From Lentzea sp. NBRC 102530 (lineage in GTDB: Bacteria > Actinomycetota > Actinomycetes > Mycobacteriales > Pseudonocardiaceae), in assembly GCF_030269365.1 (NCBI RefSeq), contig NZ_BSTF01000004.1, forward strand, positions 62,001 to 126,000: a stretch of 64,000 nt of DNA, written 5' to 3'. Made by a program: the position numbers and the translations under genes. Shown one piece after another: positions 24,674 to 34,140 of this stretch. Positions within the stretch are counted from its first letter, which is position 1; each line of letters opens with the position of its first letter. Under the pieces are notes generated by a model, which searched no databases, had not been told where the DNA came from, and saw nothing but the letters and a program-made list of their open reading frames with translations.

Positions 24674-27600
24674 TCACGACCGGCCACCCGCGATCGCGAG
24701 CGTGACGGCCTTCGTGACGGCCGCGATCAGCTCGGCCATCTGCTCGTCGGACAGCAGCACCGGTACCTGGGCGATCTCCTTCTGCACGGTCTCGTTCCGC
24801 CGCATCGACGCCAGCAGCTCGTCGATGTCGGGCTCGCGCAGCAGGCTGTAGTGATCGGCCTCCAGCTCGACGACCGTGGGCTCGGTGATCGAGAAGCCCT
24901 CGCTGCCCTCGATGAACGAGTAGTCGTCGCCCTGCGCCTTGAAGATCGTGAGCGGCGCGGTGATGGTGCGCTCGGCCAGTTCGCTGAAGGTGTACTTGAA
25001 GGAGAACGTCTCGGTGACGATCTTGATGATCCGCCGCACGAGCTCGCTGTCGAGGTCGCGCATCTCCGCGCTGATGAACGCGGCGAAGCTGTCCTCGTCC
25101 TTCGCGATCTCCAGGCACTGCTGCAACCGCGGGTCGGTGATGCTGCCCGCGAACACCGAGAACAGGATCGTGACGAACGCGGTGTTGGCGTACGAGGCCT
25201 CGTCGCTGTCCCGCTCCGACCGCACCTTCGGTGAGCCCGGCGCGATCAGGTAGAGGTTCTCGACCTGCTCGCCGGCCTGCTCGAGCTGGTAGGCCGTCTC
25301 GAACGCGACCCGCGCGCCGAAGGAGTAGCCCCACAGCGTGTACGGGCCCTCCGGCTGGACCTTCTTGATCGCCTCGATGTCGGCGGCGGCCATCTCGCGG
25401 ATGGTGCCGTACGGCGTCTCGCCCTCGTTGATGCCGTGCGCCTGCACGCCGTAGAACGGGCGCTCCGAACGACTTGCGAGCGTGCGCAGGTTCATCGGGT
25501 AGCCGCCGAGACCGGGCCAGCAGAACACCGGCACGTCGTCACCGCCCGGCTGCAACGGGACCAGCCGCGAGATCGGGCCCTCGTGCAGGCCGTCGACGCG
25601 GCGGGAGAGCTGCTCGATGGTCGGCGACTCGAAGAGCACCTGCAGCGGCAGGCTCGTGCCGAAGTCCTTGTTGATGCGGTTGACCAGGCCGACCGCGATC
25701 AGCGAGTTGCCGCCGGTCTCGAAGAAGTCGTCGTGCGTCGAGACGGTCTCGCGCTTCATCAGCTTCTTCCACATCTCGCTGATGCGGCGCTCGGTGAGGG
25801 TGCGCGGCGCGACGAACGGGCGGTCCTGGTCGTCGACGTTGGTCTTGTCCGACGCCTCCAGGGCCTTGACGTCGATCTTGCCGTTCGCGGAGAGCGGCAG
25901 CGCGTCGAGGACCACGACCTTGTTCGGGATCATGTAGTCCGGCAGGAAGTTCACCAGGTCGTCCCGGATCAGCTCGGCCGGGCCCTTCATGTGGACGACG
26001 TCTTCCTTCATGCCGGGGCTGCGGCGCTGGTCGTAGGAGACCTTGCCGCCGAGGAAGAAGTACGACGGGCCGGGCTCCTCGCCGATGTCCGCGAGGATGC
26101 CGTTGACGCGCTTGGCCGACGGCAGGTCGTTGTCCGACTTCGAGCTGTAGCCCGACGACATGAAACCGAGGTCGACGTCGTTGGCGGAGAACCGGTGCAT
26201 GGTCCGGCCGAGGTCGACGTAGCGCCGCCAGTCCTCCGTGGACCGGCTGATGGCGGTGACGCCGAAGCTCGCCCGCTCGTACACGGCCTGGTTGATGGCG
26301 ATGACGTGCTTGCGCAGCACCAGTTCGTCGGACACCCGCTCGAACTCACCGTCGGCGTAGCGGTACTGGCCGCCGGGCAGGTTCGTGACGCGGCCGGGGT
26401 GCGTCTGGACGTAGACGTCGACGTCGTCCTCGCGCAGCCCGGTGTAGGCGCACAGCTCGAACGTGCCGAGGTAGTAGTCCTCGTCGGCGACGTCGAGCAG
26501 GTCCTTGGTCTGCGGGGTGTGCTCGGAGGCCGTGATGTCGAGGCCGTAGCCGGGCAGGACCTCCTCGAAGAGCCCGACCATGTGGCCGGTCTCGATCTCC
26601 AGGACCTCCTGGATGTTGTTGAGGTACACGGCCTCGATGGCGGCCTTGCGTCCGATGAAGTGCAGCTTGGCCTTGGCCTCGAAGCTCTCCTGCAGTTCGT
26701 GGACCAGCACGAGCTGGTGGCGCAGCGGGTGGTAGTAGTACAGCCCGGCCGGCAGCCCCGCGATGTGGTGCAGTTCCAGGTGCAGCTGCGTCGCGTAGAG
26801 CGAACCCGGTGAGGCGTAGCCGTACTTGGGCAGCAGGCGCTGGTCGCTGAAGTGCGCGCCGAAGTACCGCAGGATCTCGCCGAGCTCGGCGAAGTGGATG
26901 CTCTTCGGGTCCTTCGAACCCGCGCCGATCGGCTTGCGCTCCAGCAGTCGCACCAGATCTGCGTCGGTGACCTGGCCACCTTCGTAGAAGCGGTAGGACT
27001 TGCGGCTGAAGACCACCTTGCGCTGCAGGCAGCTCGCTTCCTCGCCGGGCAGCTCGAAGCTCTGCCGGCCGCCGAGGTCGTCGCGCACACCGGGGTTCGA
27101 CAGCTGCGCCCGCACCTGCAGGCGGCTCGACTTCGACTGGTGGTGCGAGCCCGCGTTGCCCTGGTCCATCAGGGCGGCTTCCTTGGGGTTCAGCTCGACG
27201 CACGCGATCAGGTTCTGGAACCCGGTGCGCTCGTCCTCCTTGACGATCACGGCCGCGTTGCGCACCCAGTCGTGCGTCTCGATGGCGAGCCGGATCTCGT
27301 CGAGCTCCACCCGGTAGCCGCGCAGCTTCACCTGGCTGTCCGCGCGTCCGGCGAACTGCACGGTGCCGTCGAGGTTCTGCGTGACGAGGTCGCCGGTGCG
27401 GAACATGCCGTCCACGAAGCGTTCCCGCGTGAGTTCCGGCTGGTGCAGGTAGCCGCGTGCGACCTGGATGCCGCCGATGTACAGCTCGCCGATCTCGCCC
27501 GGTGTCACCAGGTCCCGGTTCTCGTCGAGCACCAGGTACGTCGTCTGCGCGACCGGGAGCCCGATGGAGATGGATTTCGGGGCCTCGGCCAGCCCGGCCG

Positions 27601-28537
27601 GGTCGACCACGTACGACGACGAGTTGATCGTCGTTTCGGTGGGGCCGTAGAGGTTGACGAGTTGGACGTTCGGCATGTCCGCGACGAACGCCTGCGCGAG
27701 CGTGCGGGAGAGCGCTTCACCGCCGCTGAAGACCTGCTTGAGCGACGTGACGGTGTGGAACTCCTCGGTGTCGATCAGCGCCTGCAGCAGCGTCGGCACG
27801 CACTGGAGCGTGGTGACCCCCTGCTCGCGCATCGTCTCGATGAGCATCTCGGGGTCGCGGTAGATGCCGGGCCGTCCCATGACGACCGTGCTGCCGACCG
27901 CCGGCGCGAGGATCTCCCACTGCGCCGCGTCGAAGCTCATCGGCGTCTTCTGCACGACGCGCTTCGTGCCGTCGATGCCGTGTTCGTCGTGCAGCCACAG
28001 CATCTGGTTGACGATGCTGCGGTGCTCGATCATCACGCCCTTGGGCCGGCCGGTGCTGCCCGAGGTGTAGATGATGTAGGCGAGGCTGGTGTGCGAGGGG
28101 GAGAAGCCGTCGTCGAACGCCTCGTCGCAGTCGTCGAGCGTCACGATCCTCGTGGTGGCCGGCGCCAGTTCCTGCAGGCGCTGCTTGAGTTCGCGCTGGG
28201 TGACGACGACCTTCGTGCGCGAGTCCTCGATCATGTAGCGCAGGCGCTCTTCCGGGTACTCCGGGCTCAGCGGCAGGTAGGCGCCGCCCGCGCACAGGAT
28301 GCCCCAGGCGCCGACCACGAGGTCGAGCGACGGCTCCACGAACATGCCCACGCAGTCGTCTTCGGTGATGCCGAGTCTGCGGAGGTGGGTGGCCAGTGCG
28401 GAGCTCTGTTCGAAGAGCTCGCCGTAGCTGATGCTCTCCGCACCGAAGACTACGGCCGTGCGATCGGGGTGTTCCTCGACCTGCTTGCGCAGCAGGTCGG
28501 GGAGGCATCCGCCGTCCACTTCAGCTTCGTGCGACAT
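24674..28537 (-). CDS. indC: Indigoidine-type NRPS (A-Ox-T-TE), IndC/BpsA/MinA family
   Basis: 1287 residues, close to BpsA. Adenylation core motifs YTSGSTGRPKG (157-167) and NLYGPTE; between A8 (GRADSQVKLRGYRVEL) and A10 (LPLSANGKIDV) an FMN-type oxidase domain of about 300 residues is inserted (start near KVVFSRKSYRFYEGG). Then a thiolation domain (FFETGGNSL, phosphopantetheine Ser945) and a thioesterase (GYSFGA at 1070). It cyclises and oxidises L-glutamine to the blue pigment indigoidine; MinA does this and also feeds minimycin. ATG 28537 chosen: SD GGGGGA; the frame upstream to 29242 is antisense noise. The last 32 residues look like a tautomerase fragment. Confidence 0.9.
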   Translation of the reverse strand: MSHEAEVDGGCLPDLLRKQVEEHPDRTAVVFGAESISYGELFEQSSALATHLRRLGITEDDCVGMFVEPSLDLVVGAWGILCAGGAYLPLSPEYPEERLRYMIEDSRTKVVVTQRELKQRLQELAPATTRIVTLDDCDEAFDDGFSPSHTSLAYIIYTSGSTGRPKGVMIEHRSIVNQMLWLHDEHGIDGTKRVVQKTPMSFDAAQWEILAPAVGSTVVMGRPGIYRDPEMLIETMREQGVTTLQCVPTLLQALIDTEEFHTVTSLKQVFSGGEALSRTLAQAFVADMPNVQLVNLYGPTETTINSSSYVVDPAGLAEAPKSISIGLPVAQTTYLVLDENRDLVTPGEIGELYIGGIQVARGYLHQPELTRERFVDGMFRTGDLVTQNLDGTVQFAGRADSQVKLRGYRVELDEIRLAIETHDWVRNAAVIVKEDERTGFQNLIACVELNPKEAALMDQGNAGSHHQSKSSRLQVRAQLSNPGVRDDLGGRQSFELPGEEASCLQRKVVFSRKSYRFYEGGQVTDADLVRLLERKPIGAGSKDPKSIHFAELGEILRYFGAHFSDQRLLPKYGYASPGSLYATQLHLELHHIAGLPAGLYYYHPLRHQLVLVHELQESFEAKAKLHFIGRKAAIEAVYLNNIQEVLEIETGHMVGLFEEVLPGYGLDITASEHTPQTKDLLDVADEDYYLGTFELCAYTGLREDDVDVYVQTHPGRVTNLPGGQYRYADGEFERVSDELVLRKHVIAINQAVYERASFGVTAISRSTEDWRRYVDLGRTMHRFSANDVDLGFMSSGYSSKSDNDLPSAKRVNGILADIGEEPGPSYFFLGGKVSYDQRRSPGMKEDVVHMKGPAELIRDDLVNFLPDYMIPNKVVVLDALPLSANGKIDVKALEASDKTNVDDQDRPFVAPRTLTERRISEMWKKLMKRETVSTHDDFFETGGNSLIAVGLVNRINKDFGTSLPLQVLFESPTIEQLSRRVDGLHEGPISRLVPLQPGGDDVPVFCWPGLGGYPMNLRTLASRSERPFYGVQAHGINEGETPYGTIREMAAADIEAIKKVQPEGPYTLWGYSFGARVAFETAYQLEQAGEQVENLYLIAPGSPKVRSERDSDEASYANTAFVTILFSVFAGSITDPRLQQCLEIAKDEDSFAAFISAEMRDLDSELVRRIIKIVTETFSFKYTFSELAERTITAPLTIFKAQGDDYSFIEGSEGFSITEPTVVELEADHYSLLREPDIDELLASMRRNETVQKEIAQVPVLLSDEQMAELIAAVTKAVTLAIAGGRS

Positions 28538-28790
28538 CTCAGAAATCCCCCAAGCGGTCAGCAGGCGTGGGCGGGTGCGGAACGTTTCTCGTTTGTTGAA
28601 GAACGTATGAGTCCGGCCTCGAAAGCCGGTGGAGCGTTCCGGGGGCTGACCAGCTGCGGAGGTGTACCAGAAGTACCTCGAAGAAGGTTTGAAACTCGTC
28701 CGTTCGGGTACTTGCTTCGGTGACGAATGGTTGCCGCACTGTCCACAATGGTGTTGGGTGGACGCCAACTTCGAGGGCGGGGCCACGAGG
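28538..28790. other. Divergent promoter region between indC and the ABC importer
   Basis: 253 bases of lower GC than neighbours, holding the promoters of both operons. A possible hairpin CCGGC/GCCGG lies near 28617-28633 and an imperfect inverted repeat, GTAC-CAGAA-GTAC, near 28664-28676. No convincing -35/-10 pair or small gene could be assigned; a 62-codon minus-strand frame here has no coding character. Confidence 0.45.
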
Positions 28791-29438
28791 ATGAATGTTC
28801 TTGAGTACGTAGCCGATCGCTGGGACCGGCTGTCTTTGCAGGCTTTCCTGCACGTCAGCGCAGTTGTGCAGTGCACGGTCCTGGCGGCAGTGCTCGGGGT
28901 GCTGATCGGTGTCGCGGTGTACCGCAGTCCGGCCGGCTCGGCGCTGGCCACGGCGTTGGCGAGCACGATTCTGACGATTCCGTCGTTCGCGTTGCTGGCG
29001 TTGCTGATCCCGGTGTTCGGCCTCGGCGCGGACACGACGGTGGTCGCCCTGGTGCTGTACGCGCTGCTGCCGATCGTGCGCAACACGATCGTGGGACTGG
29101 CTGGAGTGGACCCCGCGGTTAGCGATGCCGCGAGAGGTATCGGAATGAGCAGAATCGGGGTGCTGACCCGCGTCGAGTTGCGCTTGGCGTGGCCCGCGAT
29201 CCTCGCCGGAATGCGCGTCGCCACGCAGATGCTGATGGGCATCGCGGTGATCGCGGCCTACGCGAAGGGACCGGGTCTCGGGTCCGAGGTGTTCTCCGGG
29301 CTCGCCAACGCCGGCAGTGCGAACTCCATGAACCAGGCTCTCACCGGGACGATCGGCGTGGTGATCCTCGCGCTGGTGCTCGATGGCGTCTACGTGCTGG
29401 TCAACCGTTTCACCGTGTCGAGGGGCGTCCGTGGCTGA
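28791..29438 (+). CDS. Osmoprotectant ABC transporter permease (OpuCB/ProW-like)
   Basis: 215 residues, five to six transmembrane helices. The EAA loop is visible as VDPAVSDAARGIGMSRIGVL near 105-124, with the AARGIGMS core of glycine betaine/carnitine permeases. ATG 28791 follows a GGGCGGGG/GAGG stretch. First gene of four: permease, ATPase, permease, binding protein, the usual order of OpuC-like importers. Confidence 0.88.
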   Translation: MNVLEYVADRWDRLSLQAFLHVSAVVQCTVLAAVLGVLIGVAVYRSPAGSALATALASTILTIPSFALLALLIPVFGLGADTTVVALVLYALLPIVRNTIVGLAGVDPAVSDAARGIGMSRIGVLTRVELRLAWPAILAGMRVATQMLMGIAVIAAYAKGPGLGSEVFSGLANAGSANSMNQALTGTIGVVILALVLDGVYVLVNRFTVSRGVRG

Positions 29439-30546
29439 AAAAGGCATTGAGATCGAGCTCGACCACGTGACCAAGCGGTACGCGGGGCAGAAGGCCGCGG
29501 CGGTCGACGACTTCTCCATGGTGGTGCCCGCCGGGCAGATCGTGGTGTTCGTCGGACCGTCCGGCTGTGGCAAGACGACGACCATGCGGATGATCAACCG
29601 GTTGATCGAGCCGACATCAGGGAAGATCACCATCGGTGGCGAGAACGCGCTCAAGATCGACCCGGACGACCTGCGGCGGCGGGTCGGGTACGCGATCCAG
29701 CAGGCCGGGTTGTTCCCGCACTTCACGGTGGCGCAGAACATCGCGATCGTGCCCGGGTTGCTGGGGTGGGACAAGAAGAAGACCTCGGCGCGCGTCGAGG
29801 AGATGATGGACCTCGTCGGGCTCGATCCCGGCGAGTTCGGTGATCGGTTCCCCCGGCAGCTCTCCGGCGGGCAGCAGCAACGGGTCGGGGTGGCGCGGGC
29901 GCTGGCGGCCGACCCGCCGGTGTTGCTGATGGACGAGCCGTTCGGCGCGGTCGACCCGATCACCCGAGGCCACCTGCAGGATGAGTTGCTGAGGCTGCAG
30001 AACGAACTGCGCAAGACGATCGTGTTCGTGACGCACGACTTCGACGAGGCCGTGAAGCTCGGCGACAAGATCGCCGTGCTGGGCGACCGGTCCACGATCC
30101 TGCAGTACGACACGCCGGACGCGATCCTGGCCAGTCCCGCGGACGACACGGTCGCCGGGTTCGTCGGCGAGGGCGCCTCGCTGAAGGCGTTGACGTTGAT
30201 GCGCGTCCGGGACGTCGAGCTGGGACAGGCGGTCACGGTCAGGGCGGACGCCAATCCGTCCACTGTGGAGTCCGGGGACGCGAAGTTCGTGCTGGTGCTC
30301 GACCGGCGAGACCGGCCGGTGCGGTGGGTGCGGGTGAACGACCTGCGCCGCGCGACGTCGCTGGAGCGCGTCGGGCAGCCGGTGCGGGACATGGTGTCGT
30401 TGCAGTCGACGTTGCGGGACGCGCTCGAGGCCATCGTCAACGAGGGCGGCCGCGCGGTCGTCACGGGCGGTCGCGGCGAGTACGTCGGCACGGTCGACCT
30501 CGCGACGGTGACCGAGGTCGTGCAGCAGCTGAGGGCGAACGCGTGA
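29431..30546 (+). CDS. Osmoprotectant ABC transporter ATPase (OpuCA/ProV-like)
   Basis: 371 residues from GTG 29431 (SD GAGGGG; overlaps the permease by eight bases). Walker A GPSGCGKTTT near 38, Q-loop, LSGGQQQRVGVARAL near 142 and Walker B VLLMDEPFGAVDP near 163. The C-terminal 110 residues form a CBS-like pair, which in OpuA/OpuC ATPases senses ionic strength or c-di-AMP. Energises uptake of betaine or similar solutes. Confidence 0.9.
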   Translation: MAEKGIEIELDHVTKRYAGQKAAAVDDFSMVVPAGQIVVFVGPSGCGKTTTMRMINRLIEPTSGKITIGGENALKIDPDDLRRRVGYAIQQAGLFPHFTVAQNIAIVPGLLGWDKKKTSARVEEMMDLVGLDPGEFGDRFPRQLSGGQQQRVGVARALAADPPVLLMDEPFGAVDPITRGHLQDELLRLQNELRKTIVFVTHDFDEAVKLGDKIAVLGDRSTILQYDTPDAILASPADDTVAGFVGEGASLKALTLMRVRDVELGQAVTVRADANPSTVESGDAKFVLVLDRRDRPVRWVRVNDLRRATSLERVGQPVRDMVSLQSTLRDALEAIVNEGGRAVVTGGRGEYVGTVDLATVTEVVQQLRANA

Positions 30547-31277
30547 CGGCCGAGCGGATCCGGTTCTGGGCACAACCGCTGGCGGTGCTGCTGATCGTCG
30601 GCGGTGTGCTGGTGTGGGTGTTCAGCGGAGAGCTGACCGCGACCGAGAAGAGCACGCTGAACGCGAAGTCGTTGCTCACGGCGTTGTACGACCACCTGAT
30701 GATGACGATCGTGGTGACCGTGATCGTGCTCGCCGTGGCCGTTCCGGCGGGCGTCCTCGCCACCAGGGCGTGGGCGCGCTGGCTCGCGCCGGTGCTGCTG
30801 GCGATCGCGAACGTCGGCCAGGCCGCGCCCGCGCTCGGCGTGCTGGTGCTGTGGTTCCTCGTTACCGGCGCGTCCGGCGGCCTGTGGGTGGCCGCGTTGC
30901 CGCTCGCGTTCTACTCGTTGCTCCCGGTGCTGCGCAACACGATCGTCGGCATCCAGCAGGTCGATCCGTCCCTTGTGGACGCGGGGCGCGGCATCGGCAT
31001 GTCGGCGTCGAGCGTGCTGTGGCGGGTGGAGTTCCCGCTCGCCACGCCGTTGATCCTCGCCGGCCTGCGCACCTCGCTGGTGCTGGCGGTCGGCACGGCG
31101 ACGTTCGGTCTGTTCGTGAACGCCGGTGGGTTCGGGTTGCTCATCGACACCGGCTACAAGCTGAACCTGATGAAGGTCCTGGTGACCGGCTCGGCACTGG
31201 CCGCGGGTCTCGCGCTGCTGGTCGACTGGGCCGGCGCGGTGATGGAGCACTGGTTCGGCCCCAAGGGGGTCAGGTGA
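30543..31277 (+). CDS. Osmoprotectant ABC transporter second permease (OpuCD-like)
   Basis: 244 residues with six transmembrane segments and an EAA loop VDPSLVDAGRGIGMSASSVL near 140. GTGA overlap with the ATPase and GTGA overlap with the binding protein. Pairs with the first permease to form a heterodimeric channel. Confidence 0.88.
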   Translation: MTAERIRFWAQPLAVLLIVGGVLVWVFSGELTATEKSTLNAKSLLTALYDHLMMTIVVTVIVLAVAVPAGVLATRAWARWLAPVLLAIANVGQAAPALGVLVLWFLVTGASGGLWVAALPLAFYSLLPVLRNTIVGIQQVDPSLVDAGRGIGMSASSVLWRVEFPLATPLILAGLRTSLVLAVGTATFGLFVNAGGFGLLIDTGYKLNLMKVLVTGSALAAGLALLVDWAGAVMEHWFGPKGVR

Positions 31278-32227
31278 AGAGGCTGCTGCTGGTCGCGTTG
31301 CTCGTGTTGTCGGGCTGCGGCCTCGACGTCAACAGCGCGTTGCCGTACAAGGTGCTGCCCGGCTCGATCAAGCCCGACCAGGCGTTGCAGGGCGTCGAGA
31401 TCACCGTGGGGTCCAAGGACTTCACCGAGAACATCCTGCTCGGCTACCTGGCCGAGATGGCGTTGTCCGCCGCGGGCGCCGACGTCATCGACCTGACCGA
31501 CCTCAAGGGCTCGCAGACCGCGCGGCAGGCCCTGCTCAACGGCGAGGTCGACGTCACCTGGGAGTACACCGGCACCGGCTGGATCAACTACCAGGGCAAC
31601 GAACTGCCCGTCACCGGCGGCGAACAGGCCCAGTACGAGGCGACGAAGAAGGCGGACCTGGAGCGGTTCGGCGTCGAGTGGCTCGCCTACTCACCGCTGA
31701 ACGACCAGTACGCGTTCGCCGTCACCGAGGCCTACGGCGACCAGCACGGCCTCAAGACCACCTCGGACCTGGCCGCGTTCCTCGTCCAGAACCCGGACCA
31801 GGCGGTGTTCTGCCTGGAGACCGAGTTCACCAGCCGCCAGGACGGCTTCCCGGCCGCGCAACGGGTCTACGGCTTCCCGACCACCGAGGTGAAGAACTTC
31901 GGCATCGGCACCATCTACTCGGCCATCGCGGGCGGCACCTGCCCGATCGGCGAGGTGTTCACGACCGACGGCCGCATCGCCGCGCAGGAGCTCCGCGTGC
32001 TGGAGGACGACAAGAAGGCGTTCCCCCAGTACAACGTGGCGCCGACGGTGCGGTCCGAGTTCCTGGAGCGGTACCCGCAGATCCGCGGGCCGCTGGAGGA
32101 GGTCAGCGCCGCGCTCACCAACGAGCAGATGATCGAACTGTGCCGCCAGGTGGACGTGGACGGCAAGGACGCGGGCGAGGTGGCCCGCGACTGGATGGTG
32201 TCGAAGGGGTTCATCTCGACGGCCTGA
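31274..32227 (+). CDS. Osmoprotectant-binding lipoprotein (OpuCC/OpuF-like)
   Basis: 317 residues. Lipobox LVLSGC in the first 15 residues; the mature part has the type II binding-protein features of OpuAC: VGSKDFTENILLGYL near 44, NGEVDVTWEYTGTGW near 92 and VLEDDKKAFPQYNVAPTVR near 239. The aromatic residues expected for a quaternary-ammonium cage occur (W96, Y97-like positions, Y133 region) but were not modelled. Stop lies 15 bases from a convergent gene, without a clear hairpin. Confidence 0.88.
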   Translation: MKRLLLVALLVLSGCGLDVNSALPYKVLPGSIKPDQALQGVEITVGSKDFTENILLGYLAEMALSAAGADVIDLTDLKGSQTARQALLNGEVDVTWEYTGTGWINYQGNELPVTGGEQAQYEATKKADLERFGVEWLAYSPLNDQYAFAVTEAYGDQHGLKTTSDLAAFLVQNPDQAVFCLETEFTSRQDGFPAAQRVYGFPTTEVKNFGIGTIYSAIAGGTCPIGEVFTTDGRIAAQELRVLEDDKKAFPQYNVAPTVRSEFLERYPQIRGPLEEVSAALTNEQMIELCRQVDVDGKDAGEVARDWMVSKGFISTA

Positions 32228-32242
32228 CGTGCGTGCCGCCGG

Positions 32243-32770
32243 TCACCGCAGCGCGCGGCCGACCGGCGGCAGCACCGACACCATCGACGCCGCGAGCCAC
32301 AGCATCAGCGCGATCCCCGGCACGACGATCAGCGTGCCGCCGTTGCTGATCGTCAACCGGACGACCGCGAACACGTAGTACGCGACCACCAGGAACCCGA
32401 GTCCGGCGAGCACCCACCGCGCGAACCCCAGTCGTGCGAACAACAGGGCGGCGAACAGCAGCACCACGCCACCCGCGACGTACGTGGCGACGATCGCCGG
32501 ATCGCCGTTCGCGATGAACCCGCGCCCGAACGCGAGCCCGAGCAACGCGACGGCGGCCTCCGGGGTCTGCCGGATCCCCTTGCCGTCGGCGGAGTTGAGG
32601 CCCGCCAGCACGAAGCACAGCACGGAGACGGCGAGCCACAGTCCACCCGCGAGGAACGCCGGCGCGACGCTCGGCCGCAACGGCTGCTGCCCCCAGCCGG
32701 GCGGAGGGCCGTACCCCGGACCGTGTCCCTGCTGGAGCTGCCAACCCTGGTTCGGATGCACGGCCGTCAC
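32243..32770 (-). CDS. Membrane protein with Gly/Pro/Gln-rich N-terminus
   Basis: 175 residues from GTG 32770 (GTG 32761 also possible; neither has a strong SD). The first 30 residues are Gln, Gly and Pro rich, then four transmembrane helices. This layout is common among small actinobacterial membrane proteins of unknown role. Monocistronic on the minus strand. Confidence 0.65.
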   Translation of the reverse strand: MTAVHPNQGWQLQQGHGPGYGPPPGWGQQPLRPSVAPAFLAGGLWLAVSVLCFVLAGLNSADGKGIRQTPEAAVALLGLAFGRGFIANGDPAIVATYVAGGVVLLFAALLFARLGFARWVLAGLGFLVVAYYVFAVVRLTISNGGTLIVVPGIALMLWLAASMVSVLPPVGRALR

Positions 32771-32829
32771 GATACGAGCAGCGGGCCCTCGTCGCGGGGA
32801 ATTCGCGGAAGGCCCGGTGCGGCAGGCGT

Positions 32830-33120
32830 TCAGGAGTCGGACGCCCTGCGATCGGTGTGGCCCAGCGACCGTTCCGGTGCCACCCGGTCGCGCACGAGCT
32901 GCTTGAGCACGGCGAGGTCCGGGAAGCCCTCCTGCTCTTTGCGCGACCACAGGGTCTCACCGTCGAGCCGCACGTCGAACACTCCACCGGTGCCGGGGAT
33001 GAGCGCGACCTCGCCCAGTTCCGCGACGAACGTCGTCAGCAGCTCCTGGGCCGTCCAGCCCGCCCGCAGCAGCCAGCGGCACCGGGTGCAGTACTCGATC
33101 TCCAGACGTGGTGTCCTCAT
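32830..33120 (-). CDS. SelT/SelW/SelH (Rdx) family redox protein
   Basis: 96 residues, beginning with a short strand and the redox motif C11-T-R-C14, followed by a helix (WLLRAGWTAQELL) and GGVFDVRLDGETLWSRKEQEGFP, typical of Rdx-fold SelW-like proteins with Cys in place of selenocysteine. Starts in the stop codon of the XRE regulator (ATGA at 33117-33120), so the two are co-translated. Probable thiol-redox role; partner unknown. Confidence 0.85.
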   Translation of the reverse strand: MRTPRLEIEYCTRCRWLLRAGWTAQELLTTFVAELGEVALIPGTGGVFDVRLDGETLWSRKEQEGFPDLAVLKQLVRDRVAPERSLGHTDRRASDS

Positions 33121-33995
33121 GCTTGGGTCTTAGCAGACACCCGCGTCGCGTCCTTGCCCCAGCTCGCCAGCAGCTGCAACGCCTCGGCGGACGCGGTGCC
33201 CGGTTCGGCGTGGTAGGTGCTGAGGAACAGCTCGGGTTCGCTCGGCATCCGCAGCGTCTCGTACGACAGCGTCATGTCACCGACCAGCGGGTGCCGGAAC
33301 ACCTTGGTGCCGAAGGACTTCTCCTTCACGTCGTGCCGCGCCCAGAGCTGGCGGAACAGCTCGCTCTTGAGCGACAGCTCGCCGATCAGCTCGGTGAGCT
33401 CCGGGTCGTTCTGGAAGCAGCCGGCGTCCATCCGCAGGAACGCGACGATGTCGGCGGCCTTGCCCTCCCAGTTGACGAAGAGCTGCTGGACGGTGGGGTT
33501 CAGGAAGATCAACCGAGCCCAGTTCCGCTCGCGCGGCTCCAGCTCGCCCCAGTCGCCGAACAACGCCGCCGCCATCGGGTTCCAGGCGTAGATGTCGGTG
33601 CGCCGCCCGCCGATGTACGCGGGCACGCTGACGGTGTCGAGCAGGTTCCTCAACGCCGGCCGGACCTCGCGGGGGTGGCTCTTCCGCTTCTTCCTGCTGG
33701 TCGCGTCGTACGGGCACGCCGTGAGGTTGCGCAGATGCGTGTGCTCGGCGTCGTTCAGCCGCAGGGCGCGGGAGATCGAGTCGATCACCTCGTCCGAGAC
33801 GTTGCGGCCGTTGCCCTGCTCGAGGCGCGTGTAGTACGCCACGGAAACGCCCGCGAGCTGCGCCAGTTCCTCGCGGCGCAGGCCGGGCACGCGGCGGGTG
33901 CGGCCGTACCGGGGCAGGCCGACGTCGTCGGGGGACAGCCGTGCCCGACGGCTGCGCAGGAACTCGCTCAGCTCGGTGCGCGGGTCTACGTCCAT
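33117..33995 (-). CDS. XRE-family regulator with MmyB-like ligand-binding domain
   Basis: 292 residues from ATG 33995 (GAGGA upstream). N-terminal HTH ([23 protein letters not shown] near 40-62) and a C-terminal PAS-like MLTR domain ([20 protein letters not shown]). This family often represses a divergent short-chain or zinc dehydrogenase gene; here it is divergent to an alcohol dehydrogenase, with an imperfect palindrome between them. Confidence 0.88.
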   Translation of the reverse strand: MDVDPRTELSEFLRSRRARLSPDDVGLPRYGRTRRVPGLRREELAQLAGVSVAYYTRLEQGNGRNVSDEVIDSISRALRLNDAEHTHLRNLTACPYDATSRKKRKSHPREVRPALRNLLDTVSVPAYIGGRRTDIYAWNPMAAALFGDWGELEPRERNWARLIFLNPTVQQLFVNWEGKAADIVAFLRMDAGCFQNDPELTELIGELSLKSELFRQLWARHDVKEKSFGTKVFRHPLVGDMTLSYETLRMPSEPELFLSTYHAEPGTASAEALQLLASWGKDATRVSAKTQA

Positions 33996-34025
33996 GTCCT
34001 CGAGTATCCCCGGACCTGCGGACCC

Positions 34026-34052
34026 GTGCCTGCTACTGCCAGTGGTAGGCAC
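34026..34052. promoter_or_regulatory. Imperfect palindrome, probable operator of the XRE regulator
   Basis: Half-sites GTGCCTGCTACT (34026-34037) and AGTGGTAGGCAC (34041-34052) match at 10 of 12 paired positions around GCC. It lies in the 145-base gap between the divergent regulator and dehydrogenase genes. Confidence 0.5.
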
Positions 34053-34140
34053 GCCAGGCGTACGAAAACCAGGTGTCTGGGTAGCTCCCGCGAACCGGAG
34101 CAGTGTCGTCATCGACACCGGAACCGAGGAGACACCGAGA

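Noticed and set aside
28617-28676. Hairpin-like repeats in the indC upstream region as a riboswitch
   Set aside because: Arms are only four to five bases and no known aptamer core was seen.
28538-29242. N-terminal extension of the NRPS frame to 29242
   Set aside because: It is antisense to the permease gene, low-complexity, and the NRPS has a good start at 28537 with SD and normal family length.
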